The notes under the pieces were generated by a model, which made no database searches, was not told where the DNA came from, and was given only the letters and a program-made list of their open reading frames with translations. From Paenibacillus sp. yr247 (GTDB lineage: Bacteria > Bacillota > Bacilli > Paenibacillales > NBRC-103111): a stretch of 64,000 nt of DNA. The stretch spans positions 1-64,000 of the forward strand of contig NZ_FNIF01000016.1 of NCBI RefSeq assembly GCF_900103825.1, in the 5' to 3' direction. The translations under genes and the position numbers were made by a program. This document shows, piece by piece, positions 50,260 to 59,646 of the stretch. Each line of letters begins with the position of its first letter. The stretch's first letter is position 1.

Positions 50260-50830
50260 TCCCGCTGCGGGGCTTATGCCCCTTTGTCTGCCGAGGCAAT
50301 TCTAGAGGAAGTGGATTCTGGAAGACATTCATTCATGGCCTCATATGATTTTCCCAAACCAATCGCTTCGTATATTCCTTGGTTACTTGTCCCATACGCT
50401 CAATCGCAGCATGATGCTGTTCCTCCGTTACGAACTCAAGGAGAACGACCATTATGGCGTTCTCCCGTGAGGCTTTTCTAAGCCGTATTTCCTATGACTA
50501 TGTACTTCATATCCTCAAATCACGTTGATTGAATACGCTTTCATAGTCTGATGCTTTAGTATAAAGTAGTCTTATTATGCAAGCAGAAGAAGAAGAAGAA
50601 GAAGACAAATTCCGCTTACAGAGGCAAACATTCTATTCGCCGCTGCCTCCTCGATAAGGTGTGCCAGCGAAGGAAACAGCCATCACTACAATCGCTAGGG
50701 CATGCGAGCACGGCGGGAACGGTGCCTCCATGAAAAATGGGAGGACCGTCTATCCAGAGGTCCTCCCTTGCAAACTCGACTTTTCTTTTTTTACGTCTAC
50801 ACATACATAGACATCCGTTCCGTCGACGTA
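50260..50830. other. Spacer with decayed coding remnants and simple repeats
   Basis: The left end (GCTGCGGGGCTTATGCCCC) resembles spacer A at 49460. 50585-50605 is a GAA triplet run. 50739-50767 is a perfect GGGAGGACC/GGTCCTCCC hairpin. On the minus strand, 50640-50790 reads in two frames as parts of a sialidase-like pattern (DGPPIFHGGTV, then SFAGTPYRGGSGE), suggesting a decayed gene. Confidence 0.35.
50333..50452 (-). CDS. Possible 39-residue protein or remnant
   Basis: A short frame reads MVVLLEFVTEEQHHAAIERM and ends LVWENHMRP. GGGAG lies about ten bases before the ATG. The amino-acid pattern is protein-like (helical, charged). It may be the start of a truncated gene. Nothing more supports it. 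Confidence 0.25.
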   Translation of the reverse strand: MVVLLEFVTEEQHHAAIERMGQVTKEYTKRLVWENHMRP

Positions 50831-50834
50831 TGGA

Positions 50835-51029
50835 TTAGTACCGTTCCTGTCGGCGGTTCTTAAGATGAGGCCTTACAGTGATCGTCCCATCCTCCGTCAT
50901 ATCCTCGGGTAAGGCTGCCATCGCGACGGCCATCACCCAGACGTTGGTTCCCTCTTGTTCGAGCAGAATGTTTCCGTTGTGTTCGAACTCTTCTTTGAGC
51001 TTGTCTAAAATGAGATAGGCTGCTTTCAT
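50835..51029 (-). CDS. Small protein of unknown function
   Basis: This 64-residue protein starts MKAAYLILDKLKEEFEHNGN and continues with LLEQEGTNVWVMAVAMAAL. GGAAGG lies nine bases before the ATG at 51029; starts further up would run through a hairpin (AGCCCA/TGGGCT, 51040-51070) that looks like the terminator of another transcript. I do not recognise the family. Confidence 0.5.
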   Translation of the reverse strand: MKAAYLILDKLKEEFEHNGNILLEQEGTNVWVMAVAMAALPEDMTEDGTITVRPHLKNRRQERY

Positions 51030-51300
51030 TTCATCCATCCTTCCAAATGAGAATAGCCCAAAGAGGGTATCCTTGGGCTTCAATGTTATAGTACATGTTT
51101 ATGGTCGTGGACTTTGCGTTTTTTGCCTTAGGGGGTTGAAAATGAAAGCTGAGCAAATGTTATTGGATAATCGAATGACATTCAAAATCCTTACTCATTA
51201 TTCCCGTGGAGACTATTGAAAAAATCCATAAATCTTTTAAAGTCCTATTGTTCGGCATATATTATTGTAAAAAACTGTAGATAAAGCAGGAAATATGTCG

Positions 51301-51306
51301 TATAAT
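51301..51306 (+). promoter_or_regulatory. Probable -10 of the riboswitch transcript
   Basis: TATAAT lies about 40 bases upstream of the riboswitch core. A good -35 at 17 bases is not visible (TAGATA), so this is tentative. Confidence 0.4.
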
Positions 51307-51340
51307 CAAAAAAATGAATAGGAATATTTTCCCTATTATC

Positions 51341-51435
51341 ACGAAAAAGGCAAACCTCTCGAAAGGGGGGGACGCAAAGCCATGGGTCTAAGGTCGCGCA
51401 AACTGCGGCTATGATCGCCGGGTTACCGAATCGGA
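51341..51435 (+). ncRNA. Cyclic di-GMP-I riboswitch (GEMM-I)
   Basis: The aptamer core is intact: GGCAAACCTCTCGAAAGGGG, then GACGCAAAGCCATGGGTCTA, and a closing GGGTTACCGAATCGG. These are the P1a/P1b elements and conserved GGCAAACC and CGCAAAGCC of the class I c-di-GMP aptamer. A terminator stem follows 37 bases later, so c-di-GMP should switch transcription of the SLH gene at 51547. The HD-GYP protein at 470 could set the signal level. Confidence 0.93.
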
Positions 51436-51470
51436 ATGTCAGCTAATTTGTGTTCACATCATCCGTTCAG

Positions 51471-51508
51471 TAACCTCTTGCGCTTTGCGTAAGGGGTCTT
51501 TATTTTTC
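51471..51508 (+). terminator. Riboswitch expression-platform terminator
   Basis: AACCTCTTGCG pairs with GCGTAAGGGGTC around CTTT-type loop bases, followed by TTTATTTTT. It lies between the aptamer and the SLH gene. Confidence 0.85.
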
Positions 51509-51546
51509 ACAAGGAAAAAATAATTTATCGGGAGTGGAGAATTAGC

Positions 51547-52647
51547 ATGAAAAAAATATTTTGCTCGATACTGGTTGGTGCACTTGTCTCTTTATGCTTG
51601 GCTTCCTTTGGATGGGCAGCAGGAAACGGCAGTCCTTCCCCGACCTTCAAAGACGTTCCTAAGGCGCACTGGGCGAATGATTCCATCAATTGGGGAAAAG
51701 AGAAACATTTGCTGGATGGGTTCGAAGACGGTACGTTCCGGCCTGACAATGAAGTGAGCGAAGAACAATTTTTGAAAATCATCCTTTCGCTTTATTTTCC
51801 AAACGGCATCAAGCCTACCGATTCATCATGGAGTTCGGGATTCTACGGTTTTGCCAAGGACATGAAATATAAGCTTCCCGGTGTAGCCGACCAGCAAGTT
51901 CACAGTCAGAATGTGAATCGGCTTACTGTCGCCACGATTATTGCCAACTTCTGCGGCTTCCGATCTTTCAAAGACGATTCAGCCGAATATGTTCAGTTTC
52001 TTTTCGACAACAAGATGTCGACCGGCAAAACAGATATGACCTTTGACGGCTATGCGCCTTACGATACTTTGACAAGAGCAGAAGCAGTGCAATTCGTTCG
52101 TAATATTTCTAAAATTCTTGATAAACCACACAAAGCCAACTATGACATTGGAGCAATAAAAGAAAACAATGCCTCTGTTCAAGACATAGTAGCCAGAGCT
52201 GCTGAAAAATATGGTTATAAGACCGCTTATGAATACTATACTCCTAATGGTATTGGTATGAGAACGCTGGGAGTGTATAAATCTGATTACACCCAGGATC
52301 AAATCAAATCCAATGCTAGTGCAATGGTATTTAATCATTTGACTTCTAATAGTCCTTTCGTTCAAGTATACACAAACAATAAAGATAGTGCTGATTATGG
52401 CAGCTTTGTACTTTTGGCTGTCGGATTGATCCCTCATAATTCAGATGTCCCGCAACAGGACTTACAAAATGTAATGGCAACTCTGATAAGCCTTGCGGTG
52501 GGTGGGCACACAGATGATGTAAATAAGTTCGTTTCCGACAATTTCAATCACCCAGATGGTGCAATAGCAAAATTTGATGGGTATACCGTCCTATTTTCCA
52601 TGGCAGGGCCATCAAATAAAATAGCAATCTATAAACAAGGGGAATGA
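51547..52647 (+). CDS. SLH-domain surface protein
   Basis: This 366-residue secreted protein has a signal peptide (residues 1-24) and S-layer homology motifs (FKDVPKAHWANDSINW, then GFEDGTFRPDNEVSEEQF, and a further one around TFDGYAPYDTLTRAEAVQF). SLH domains bind pyruvylated secondary wall polymers. The C-terminal half (from about 200) is not recognised. It is controlled by the c-di-GMP riboswitch. The next gene starts six bases after its stop, so both may be switched together. Confidence 0.88.
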   Translation: MKKIFCSILVGALVSLCLASFGWAAGNGSPSPTFKDVPKAHWANDSINWGKEKHLLDGFEDGTFRPDNEVSEEQFLKIILSLYFPNGIKPTDSSWSSGFYGFAKDMKYKLPGVADQQVHSQNVNRLTVATIIANFCGFRSFKDDSAEYVQFLFDNKMSTGKTDMTFDGYAPYDTLTRAEAVQFVRNISKILDKPHKANYDIGAIKENNASVQDIVARAAEKYGYKTAYEYYTPNGIGMRTLGVYKSDYTQDQIKSNASAMVFNHLTSNSPFVQVYTNNKDSADYGSFVLLAVGLIPHNSDVPQQDLQNVMATLISLAVGGHTDDVNKFVSDNFNHPDGAIAKFDGYTVLFSMAGPSNKIAIYKQGE

Positions 52648-52653
52648 TATAAA

Positions 52654-55600
52654 TTGGTACTTGGAAAAAGAGGAAAAAAAATATTTGGAGTTTTAGCTAT
52701 TTTCCTGCTTGTATTTGCCATGTTCACCGCAATCGATATTAAGCCAGCAAAAGCCGATACGGGTACTGGTTGGTGTCCTAATTCCGCCGAAAATGGATGC
52801 TGGGAACCTTCATGTCCTTACGGCTCATATACAACCACGAACTACAGTAGTTGGGAGGATGACAGGGATGTACCTGGGTTTAGTTATGAATGGGACTATA
52901 CCTGCCCAGCGCCACCCGCACCTGATCCGACGCCAACACCTGCACCTGATCCAACGCCAACACCTGACCCGGGCAGTCCAACACCAACACCAACACCTGA
53001 CCCCACACCAACGCCGATGCCGAGCAACGGAGGCGGTGGCGGTGGGGGTGGAAGTGGAGGGCCTGTATCGGATATAATCAGCCCGACTGCATCCATTTCC
53101 GTGCCCGATTCGAATCAACCTTTCATCCAGAACAAATCGATTACCATCTATACTTCGGCAACTGATAATGTAGGGGTAACTGTTCTTCAACTTCTAGCAG
53201 ATGGGAATATTGTGGATACGAGGTATGATACATCATCGGCTACTTTTTCCTATACGCCTGCAACAGCTGGGGGCCATTCGTTAACAGTCGTAGCTTATGA
53301 TGCAACTGGAAATCAGGGGAGCGACAGTTATTCGTTTACAGCGGGAACTGCGGACAACGTGCCTCCGACGGTATCTTTGACGAAAGACCCCAATAATAAA
53401 TATGTGGCTAAGAACAAAATTAGATTGAATTTTACTGCTTCGGATAACGTCGCTGTAGCGAGCATGAAACTGCAGGTCGTTAAAGATGGAACTGTACTTT
53501 ATGACGGGCTGGATGTAATGTCACAAACTTTTTTCGATTTATTTGTATATGATGCCGGTCAGTATCATGTTACTCTCATCGTGACGGATCCTTCAGGAAA
53601 TACAGGCTCGGACTACGTAGATTTTTACGTAGATATAGTAAGGAATGTAGTGCTGTTTGTACCTGGCTTCTTAGGCACAGAAATAAATATGTATAATCAA
53701 AGTGAACTTTCAAGCACCAAAATATGGCCCGTTGTGAACATTTCGAATAGTCAACTTGGTTTGCCTGCAAATGGACAACCTGGAGATACGTATCCAGGTG
53801 ATGTCTTTGAGAAGGTAGATGTATTAGGGATAACACTGAACGATGTAACCGAGCAATTCTTAACCTCATTAAGAGACGCTGGAATACAGGTTGTCAAGGT
53901 TCCGTATGATTGGCGAATTGATTTGAATGATTCTCGGACGCAGAAAACGATTGACGATAAAATTAATGAAGCCTTGAGTTTATCGAATGGGCAGGATATC
54001 ACCATTATTACACATAGTTTGGGGGCATTGCCTGTTAGAAAGTATCTTATTGATCATCCGAATGCAAAAGTTAAAAATTTTATCCCGATCGCAGGGCCGT
54101 TCCTTGGCACGCCAAGATCCATGCAAGGATTGGAAGTGGGTGACGACTTAGATCTCAGACAATTCAAATTCTTACCGCTCCCGCTAACCATCCCCCAAGG
54201 AAAGCGATTAGTCCAAAATATGACATCTGTTTATGAGTTATTGCCGGATGAAGCATTTGTCAATGCGTATAAACAAGTGTACGAAGGTACAAATTTCACT
54301 TACGAGTCCTTCTTTACGGATTATTCAGAACATACTCGTTACGTCTATGGCAGTTTCGTAACTAATTATAGTCAAACAAGCCAATATATCAGCGATAATC
54401 ATAATAGCGCCTTGTACCAAACTGCAAAAGCTTTTAGAAGTTATATTGAAAACAATAATATCGATAGTCATATCAAGGAATATAGGATCGCCGCTTACGG
54501 TCAAGAAACGGCAATTAAAATTGAAAAGGCGGATCAGTACATTGATCCAAATAATCCGGGACTAGGAACAGAGGAGAAATATCATTTGTATTGGGGGAAA
54601 GGGGATAGTGTGGTTCCCGTCAGAAGCGCAGATTTCAATCGGGCTTTTACAAATGGTAATACACAAATCTTTTATTATAAAGACTTACATCTACTAATCT
54701 TAACGAACCCTGACGTGCAACAGCTAATTAAAAATATTGTGATTAACGCTGATTCGTCAAATGGTTCAACAACGTACCTTTCCGATAGTTATTTAAATGG
54801 CGAAAGCGTCGAAATTAATTGCCCTGTAAACGTGCAAGTAACAGATGATCAAGGACATAAGGCAGGGCTAAATTCTGACGGCATATTGGAAAACGATATT
54901 CCCGGGCTAGCCTATGAAATTTTAGGAAGCACTAAAGCGCTTTATGTACCCGCAGGATTGAATGTACAGTTCAACCTATTCGGTTATGACAATGGGTATA
55001 TGGATATCTCCTTTACCAAGTACAGCCAAGACTTGCCGACGAAGACTAATAGCCTGCAGCATACGAAAATTGGAAAGAGTACTGCACTTACCTTTACTGT
55101 CAATGGGAATATTACGGATGCATCAAATCTAAATGTTAATTATGATTATTTGGGAAATGGGAAAATTCAAGTCTTGCATCCTTCAACGATCCTGACGGTT
55201 GCTGAGCATAGCGATCTCATCGCTCCAGTAACAAAGGCAACTAGTGCAGGTAGTCAGTCTAACGGGTGGTACGCTTCTGATGTAACTGTAACGTTAAGTG
55301 CTACCGACTCAGGTGGAAGCGGAGTAACTCGAACTTACTATCAAGTTGATAGCGGCGATATACAAGATTATATGCAGCCATTTGCCATCACAACAGAAGG
55401 CGTTCATTTACTTAAATTTTACTCAACAGATAAAGCGGGCAACTACGAAGGTGCTCAGGAGCAGAAAATTCAGATTGACAAAAGCAAACCGATTATTACT
55501 GCTCAAGTTGTCCCGTCACCTAATACTGCGGGGTGGAACAATTCAGATGTGCAGCTGAAATTTACTGCGGTAGATAATTTGTCAGGGATAGCTAACGTTA

Positions 55601-56556
55601 CTTTGGATGAGGTGGTTTCTACAGAAGGCGCCAATCAAACCTTTACTGGGGGAGCGATGGATGTTGCAGGAAATAGCAGCAGTACATCGATTACACTTAA
55701 TATTGATAAAACTGCTCCCAAAACTACTCTTGCCCTTCAAGGTCAACAGGGTAATAATGATTGGTATACGAGTGACGTGACTGTAACATTATCAGCTATA
55801 GATAATTTATCCGGCGTTTCTTACACGGAATATAGCTTTGATAATGGGGTGACTTGGACAAAATATTCAAGTCCAATCATAGTTACAGCAGAGCAAATCA
55901 ATACTATTTCTTATCGAAGCGTGGATATAGCTGGGAATGTCGAACAAATCCAGCAAAATACGATAAAAATTGATAAGACGCCGCCGGTGATTGATTTTCC
56001 GAAATTAAATGTAGAATATTACTGGGGTGATTCATTGACGGTAACTTTCTCGGTTTATGACAAAGTTTCGGGTATTCAACAGGTAACGTCCAGCGTATAT
56101 GGCAATCCGATTCAAGGCGGAGTTCAGTTTGTCATCACCCACCCAGGAATCAACACGGTTACCATACAAGCCAAGGACAATGCCGGTCTTACTACGGTTG
56201 TATCACAGACGTTTAATGCGATTATACCGGCTACCATAAATTTCGATCCGAACACGCTATCGAAAAACTCAAATGGCAATACGGGAAATTCGGTCGTTAC
56301 CGTGTATATAACGTTACCGACAGCTTTTGATGTAAGCCAAATCGATTCAAGCAGCATAATATTAAATCAATCGCTTCATTCAGCAGAAGCTCATCCCGTT
56401 ACTGTTGATACGGTATCGAATCAGCTTATGGTAAAATTTAATCGGGATCAAGTAGAAAGTATATTACAGAACGGCGAGAAGGTTCAGATAACAATTGATG
56501 GGATTTACGGAATAGGCGTACATTTCAGAGGATTTGATTTTATAAGGGTCAGATAG
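52654..56556 (+). CDS. Large secreted protein with LCAT-like hydrolase and Ig/OmpL47-type repeats
   Basis: The 1300-residue protein has a signal peptide (about 1-33), a Pro/Thr/Asp-rich linker (about 85-128), a glycine run, two Ig-like domains (about 145-325) and an alpha/beta hydrolase of the LCAT/lipase type starting VLFVPGFLGTEINMY (about 332), with the nucleophile S455 in ITHSLGALPVRK. From about 860 there are two or three OmpL47-like domains (SNGWYASDVTVTLSATDSGG, then NNDWYTSDVTVTLSAIDN). It ends in a last Ig-like region. An extracellular lipid or ester hydrolase is likely; the substrate is unknown. The start is a TTG. Confidence 0.85.
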   Translation: MVLGKRGKKIFGVLAIFLLVFAMFTAIDIKPAKADTGTGWCPNSAENGCWEPSCPYGSYTTTNYSSWEDDRDVPGFSYEWDYTCPAPPAPDPTPTPAPDPTPTPDPGSPTPTPTPDPTPTPMPSNGGGGGGGGSGGPVSDIISPTASISVPDSNQPFIQNKSITIYTSATDNVGVTVLQLLADGNIVDTRYDTSSATFSYTPATAGGHSLTVVAYDATGNQGSDSYSFTAGTADNVPPTVSLTKDPNNKYVAKNKIRLNFTASDNVAVASMKLQVVKDGTVLYDGLDVMSQTFFDLFVYDAGQYHVTLIVTDPSGNTGSDYVDFYVDIVRNVVLFVPGFLGTEINMYNQSELSSTKIWPVVNISNSQLGLPANGQPGDTYPGDVFEKVDVLGITLNDVTEQFLTSLRDAGIQVVKVPYDWRIDLNDSRTQKTIDDKINEALSLSNGQDITIITHSLGALPVRKYLIDHPNAKVKNFIPIAGPFLGTPRSMQGLEVGDDLDLRQFKFLPLPLTIPQGKRLVQNMTSVYELLPDEAFVNAYKQVYEGTNFTYESFFTDYSEHTRYVYGSFVTNYSQTSQYISDNHNSALYQTAKAFRSYIENNNIDSHIKEYRIAAYGQETAIKIEKADQYIDPNNPGLGTEEKYHLYWGKGDSVVPVRSADFNRAFTNGNTQIFYYKDLHLLILTNPDVQQLIKNIVINADSSNGSTTYLSDSYLNGESVEINCPVNVQVTDDQGHKAGLNSDGILENDIPGLAYEILGSTKALYVPAGLNVQFNLFGYDNGYMDISFTKYSQDLPTKTNSLQHTKIGKSTALTFTVNGNITDASNLNVNYDYLGNGKIQVLHPSTILTVAEHSDLIAPVTKATSAGSQSNGWYASDVTVTLSATDSGGSGVTRTYYQVDSGDIQDYMQPFAITTEGVHLLKFYSTDKAGNYEGAQEQKIQIDKSKPIITAQVVPSPNTAGWNNSDVQLKFTAVDNLSGIANVTLDEVVSTEGANQTFTGGAMDVAGNSSSTSITLNIDKTAPKTTLALQGQQGNNDWYTSDVTVTLSAIDNLSGVSYTEYSFDNGVTWTKYSSPIIVTAEQINTISYRSVDIAGNVEQIQQNTIKIDKTPPVIDFPKLNVEYYWGDSLTVTFSVYDKVSGIQQVTSSVYGNPIQGGVQFVITHPGINTVTIQAKDNAGLTTVVSQTFNAIIPATINFDPNTLSKNSNGNTGNSVVTVYITLPTAFDVSQIDSSSIILNQSLHSAEAHPVTVDTVSNQLMVKFNRDQVESILQNGEKVQITIDGIYGIGVHFRGFDFIRVR

Positions 56557-56564
56557 ATCTATTG

Positions 56565-56613
56565 TTATTCAAAGGGAATACGCCATACGTAGAATTCCCT
56601 TTGAATAATTTTT
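56565..56613 (+). terminator. Terminator after the secreted hydrolase gene
   Basis: TTATTCAAAGGGAAT (56565-56579) pairs perfectly with ATTCCCTTTGAATAA (56594-56608), followed by TTTTT. Confidence 0.95.
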
Positions 56614-56676
56614 CCGCTTGGTATTTTACCAAGGCGCTCGCTGTTTATTACGCGGAATCGATTTGGAGGCGGTTTT

Positions 56677-57147
56677 ATTAAAAAGTCCACTCTATTTGCT
56701 ATTATTTGGGGACTGATATTGATTTTATATTATCCAGTCTATTCTTATGTTAACAGCAACATACTTCACAAGCAAATAAAGGAAGCAGTGGAGCATTATG
56801 TTAAGGAAAATTGCAATCAAGAGATTCGAGTAACAGGATTTCAATTCGGCAGGTATTGGGCTCAACAATCTTGGACAGCAATAACATCGGATCCAAAAAT
56901 TAATAATTTACATGGTGCCATTTTAGATAATCAGGTAATATTTTTTAAACCTGAAAGCTTAAAATGTAAAGGCGGTGACTCTTATCGATTAAATCGATCG
57001 GATCGAAGATTTTATCCAATCGATGTAACTAATGGACCACCCTCACCTTCTAACGTCCCCTTTAACATTTGGATGTGCCTATTATTTGGAGGAATGGTGG
57101 GGTGGACATTGATTTACCTTTATGATCAAAAAATGAAGCAACATTGA
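56677..57147 (+). CDS. Membrane protein of unknown function, probable ATT start
   Basis: The protein has membrane helices at both ends: an N-terminal one (KKSTLFAIIWGLILILYYPV) and a C-terminal one (FNIWMCLLFGGMVGWTLIYLY), with about 95 residues between them outside or inside the cell. The only standard start that fits is TTG 56719, which would cut the first helix and has no ribosome site. GGAGGC at 56665-56670 instead points to ATT 56677, giving 156 residues. Function unknown. Confidence 0.65.
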   Translation: MKKSTLFAIIWGLILILYYPVYSYVNSNILHKQIKEAVEHYVKENCNQEIRVTGFQFGRYWAQQSWTAITSDPKINNLHGAILDNQVIFFKPESLKCKGGDSYRLNRSDRRFYPIDVTNGPPSPSNVPFNIWMCLLFGGMVGWTLIYLYDQKMKQH

Positions 57148-57330
57148 AGGGTTGTGGCACAAAATTAAAACAACGAAAGTCTAAATCCTGGATGAATTAC
57201 AATAATAAATATTGAGTACGCACTCATACAAAAGATATCGCGGATGACGACTTTATGTTGTACAGAGTTTGTATTAATTGGTTAGAGGAGCATGCTGACA
57301 AAATCTTGGAATGATTTGCAGTCTCATGCC

Positions 57331-57547
57331 ACCTCCCCAAACATTCGCAGCATTACTCGGCGACGAATTGTGGATTTATACAGCCACGGCTCGGTATTTC
57401 GAACCCTTGTCCATGCAAAACCACAACTTTTAATGCGGACAGGGGTTCATCACGCTCCTAGTCCAATCCAAGCGTCTTACCATTAATTGTGTCAGTACCG
57501 TCAGTTGCGTCATGGAGACGTTTTTGACGGAACTGACGCTTTTTTTG
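57331..57547 (+). repeat. Intercassette repeat, copy B, ending in a terminator
   Basis: This copy begins CTCCCCAAACATTCGCAGCA and contains CGACGAATTGTGGATTTATA and CCACGGCTCGG, shared with copies C (59647) and D (61623). GAACCCTTGTCC (57401-57412) pairs with GGACAGGGGTTC (57437-57448). A terminator hairpin (GTCAGTT 57500-57506 with AACTGAC 57531-57537) ends in seven T. Confidence 0.7.
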
Positions 57548-57663
57548 GTTTATGAGAGTCGAATCTAGGACTCCTAAGATATGGCCATCGTTTTTTATGG
57601 CTATCTTATTTGTGACAAACTGATGAGTCCAATCAAAGTTGTTGGTTATGCTAAAAGAATAAC

Positions 57664-57795
57664 TATTCACATGTTTATACACAATGCTCATAAGTACCAA
57701 AGCCTTGTAATGTATAATTTTCTGTAAGGATATAAACATATCCACAACATTTATATCCACAGGGTTACATATAAGCATATGATTATGCTTATATG
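57664..57795. other. DnaA-box-like cluster next to a 28-base palindrome
   Basis: In a gene-free stretch lie TATTCACAT (57664), TTATACACA (57675, identical to a box in oriC), and ATATCCACA twice (57738 and 57753). Right after them is a perfect palindrome: CATATAAGCATA (57768-57779), TGAT, TATGCTTATATG (57784-57795). It looks like a small origin or a DnaA-titration site. Confidence 0.45.
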
Positions 57796-57828
57796 AGGAT
57801 AAGTTAACCGCAAAGTGATTTATGGGCT

Positions 57829-59580
57829 TCATTGCATTCTTGGTTGAACTGGAGTTAAACGCTTCTTTTTCCGTTGCTCATCCAACATGTGAATCATCAA
57901 CTGCTGTATTTTTTTTGTTTGCGGCGATGCGTAAGCAGGATGTGCGAGATTTCGTATTTCGAGGGGGTCCAGTGTTAAGTTATACAATTCATATTCGTCT
58001 TGGACAGGTATTGTTTTAATTGACTTGAATTGTGCTCAGGCAGGATGACCCCCAAGTTGGAATGTTTCATCCTTGATCCCTGGATGGCTCCAGAAGTTGA
58101 CGTTATCAAAGTAACGGGAGAGTTTCCACGTCTCTTGCCGATGGTTTATTTGTAAAGTGGCGATCACAGTTTCGATATGGTTGGGCTGGATAACAGAAGG
58201 ATATGCCGCTCCCAAAGGATTGATTTGGTGTTGTCCTCGCGTAACATCGTCGTCGGTCATGAAATAAATCGGCTCATCAACTGGAGTGGACTCATTCTGT
58301 CCAAAGAGAGAAGGGGTTAAATTACGACCTGCAAATGGGTGAACTTCACAAAATTTCGTTCGCAACCGGTCTTGAATTTCTTCTATATCGACATTTGCTA
58401 ACCCCAGCATGGTGGGAAGGAGATCGACATGGCTAGTGAGCTTATGAAAGTTTTTATTTTGTGAAAAGAGCTTTTTATTGTGAATGAGGAAAGGGACGTG
58501 CAAGACCTCTTCATATGAACAGTACCATTTTTGGTGAAGGTAGCCGTGAGAGCCAAGCAGATCTCCATGATCCGATGTAAAAATAACGATTGTATTGTCA
58601 TAAAAAGAAGAGCGGGTAAGAGCCTCAAATACTCTGAACATTTGTTGATCGGCATTTTTTTGCAGCTGGTAATAGAGCTTACGATAAAACGACTGATTCG
58701 TAATAGGCTGAAGCGCTCGCGGATATATATGCCGGTAGCTTGCTTGACAGCGCGGTTTCGTGTCTAGTGGTTCGTTTATTGTGGGTGGGGGAGGTATTGT
58801 AGGTATGGCTTCCACTGCAAAATGAAATGCAGGAAGGTGTTCGGTGAGCGCACCATATAAAACAATATCGTGCGGGTTTACGAATGAAGCTACGAAGAGC
58901 CATGGGTTCGTATTTTTGCTAATACTTTTCTCATGTTCCAGGGACACAATGAGTTCAACGACTTCAGAGGAATAAATAACGTCTCTTCCGCGTACTCCAA
59001 ATGAAGCGGAAGAAGCGGAATTTCGAGGATTTTTTCCGTGAGGTTCCGGTCCAATCCAACCGGAAAAACCGAAACTGTTCAGGTGGTCAGCATGTAAGTA
59101 CAATTCTTCTTTTTTTCGGTCAGGCACACCGTTCAAGGGATTATAGCTGGGGAAATCTCTGTGCGTGCCGGGAATGATAATATCTTCAAAAGAGATATGC
59201 CACTTTCCTTTATAATAGGTTTGGTAACCGGCCTCACGAAAATAATTACCCATCGTAGGCACAGTGTTTCTGCCGAGCCAAAACATATCGGAATCGAAGG
59301 CTTCCTTTGCGATTCCGTCCGTCTGACTGACACCATGGAGTGACGGATAGTGCCCGGTAAACAAGGTAGCTCTGCTAGGGCAGCATGCGGCACTTCCGAT
59401 GTAATGCTGGTGGAATTCTAATCCGTGACGCTTCAAAAGCTCTTGTGTGACGAGATTTTTTTTGCGCCATTCTTTTATTTCCGTATTTTCGTATACAGGA
59501 GGATAACGTTCCTCGTCTACGAGGAAAACGAGAAAATTAGGTCTTTCAAGATTTTGAGGAGTGGAATAAGAATGCTCCAT
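57829..59580 (-). pseudogene. Sulfatase gene interrupted by an in-frame TGA
   Basis: The frame starting at 59580 encodes a type I sulfatase: formylglycine site C66 in ACCPSRATLFTGHYP, GYQTYYKGKWH, and TSDHGDLLGSHG. It stops at a TGA (58036-58038, codon 515). The same frame then continues for 68 more codons with the typical sulfatase C-terminus (DEYELYNLTLDPLEIRNLAH), ending at 57829. So the full gene had 583 codons, and one point change cut off the last 69. A 514-residue protein may still be made. No signal peptide is seen. The gene lies between repeat copies B and C. Confidence 0.88.
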
Positions 59581-59646
59581 GACATCACATCCTAACTTAG
59601 CGCTCTTTATCCTAGAATATGCAATGTGGTCTTAAGAGAGTAGTAA

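Noticed and set aside
49460..50300. Integron attC sites between the cargo genes
   Set aside because: The spacers contain CCTAAC but no matching GTTRRRY end, and no integron integrase is present.
57458..57832. 124-codon minus-strand frame in the spacer downstream of the sulfatase
   Set aside because: It covers repeat B, the terminator, the DnaA-box cluster and the palindrome; no ribosome site and no family resemblance.
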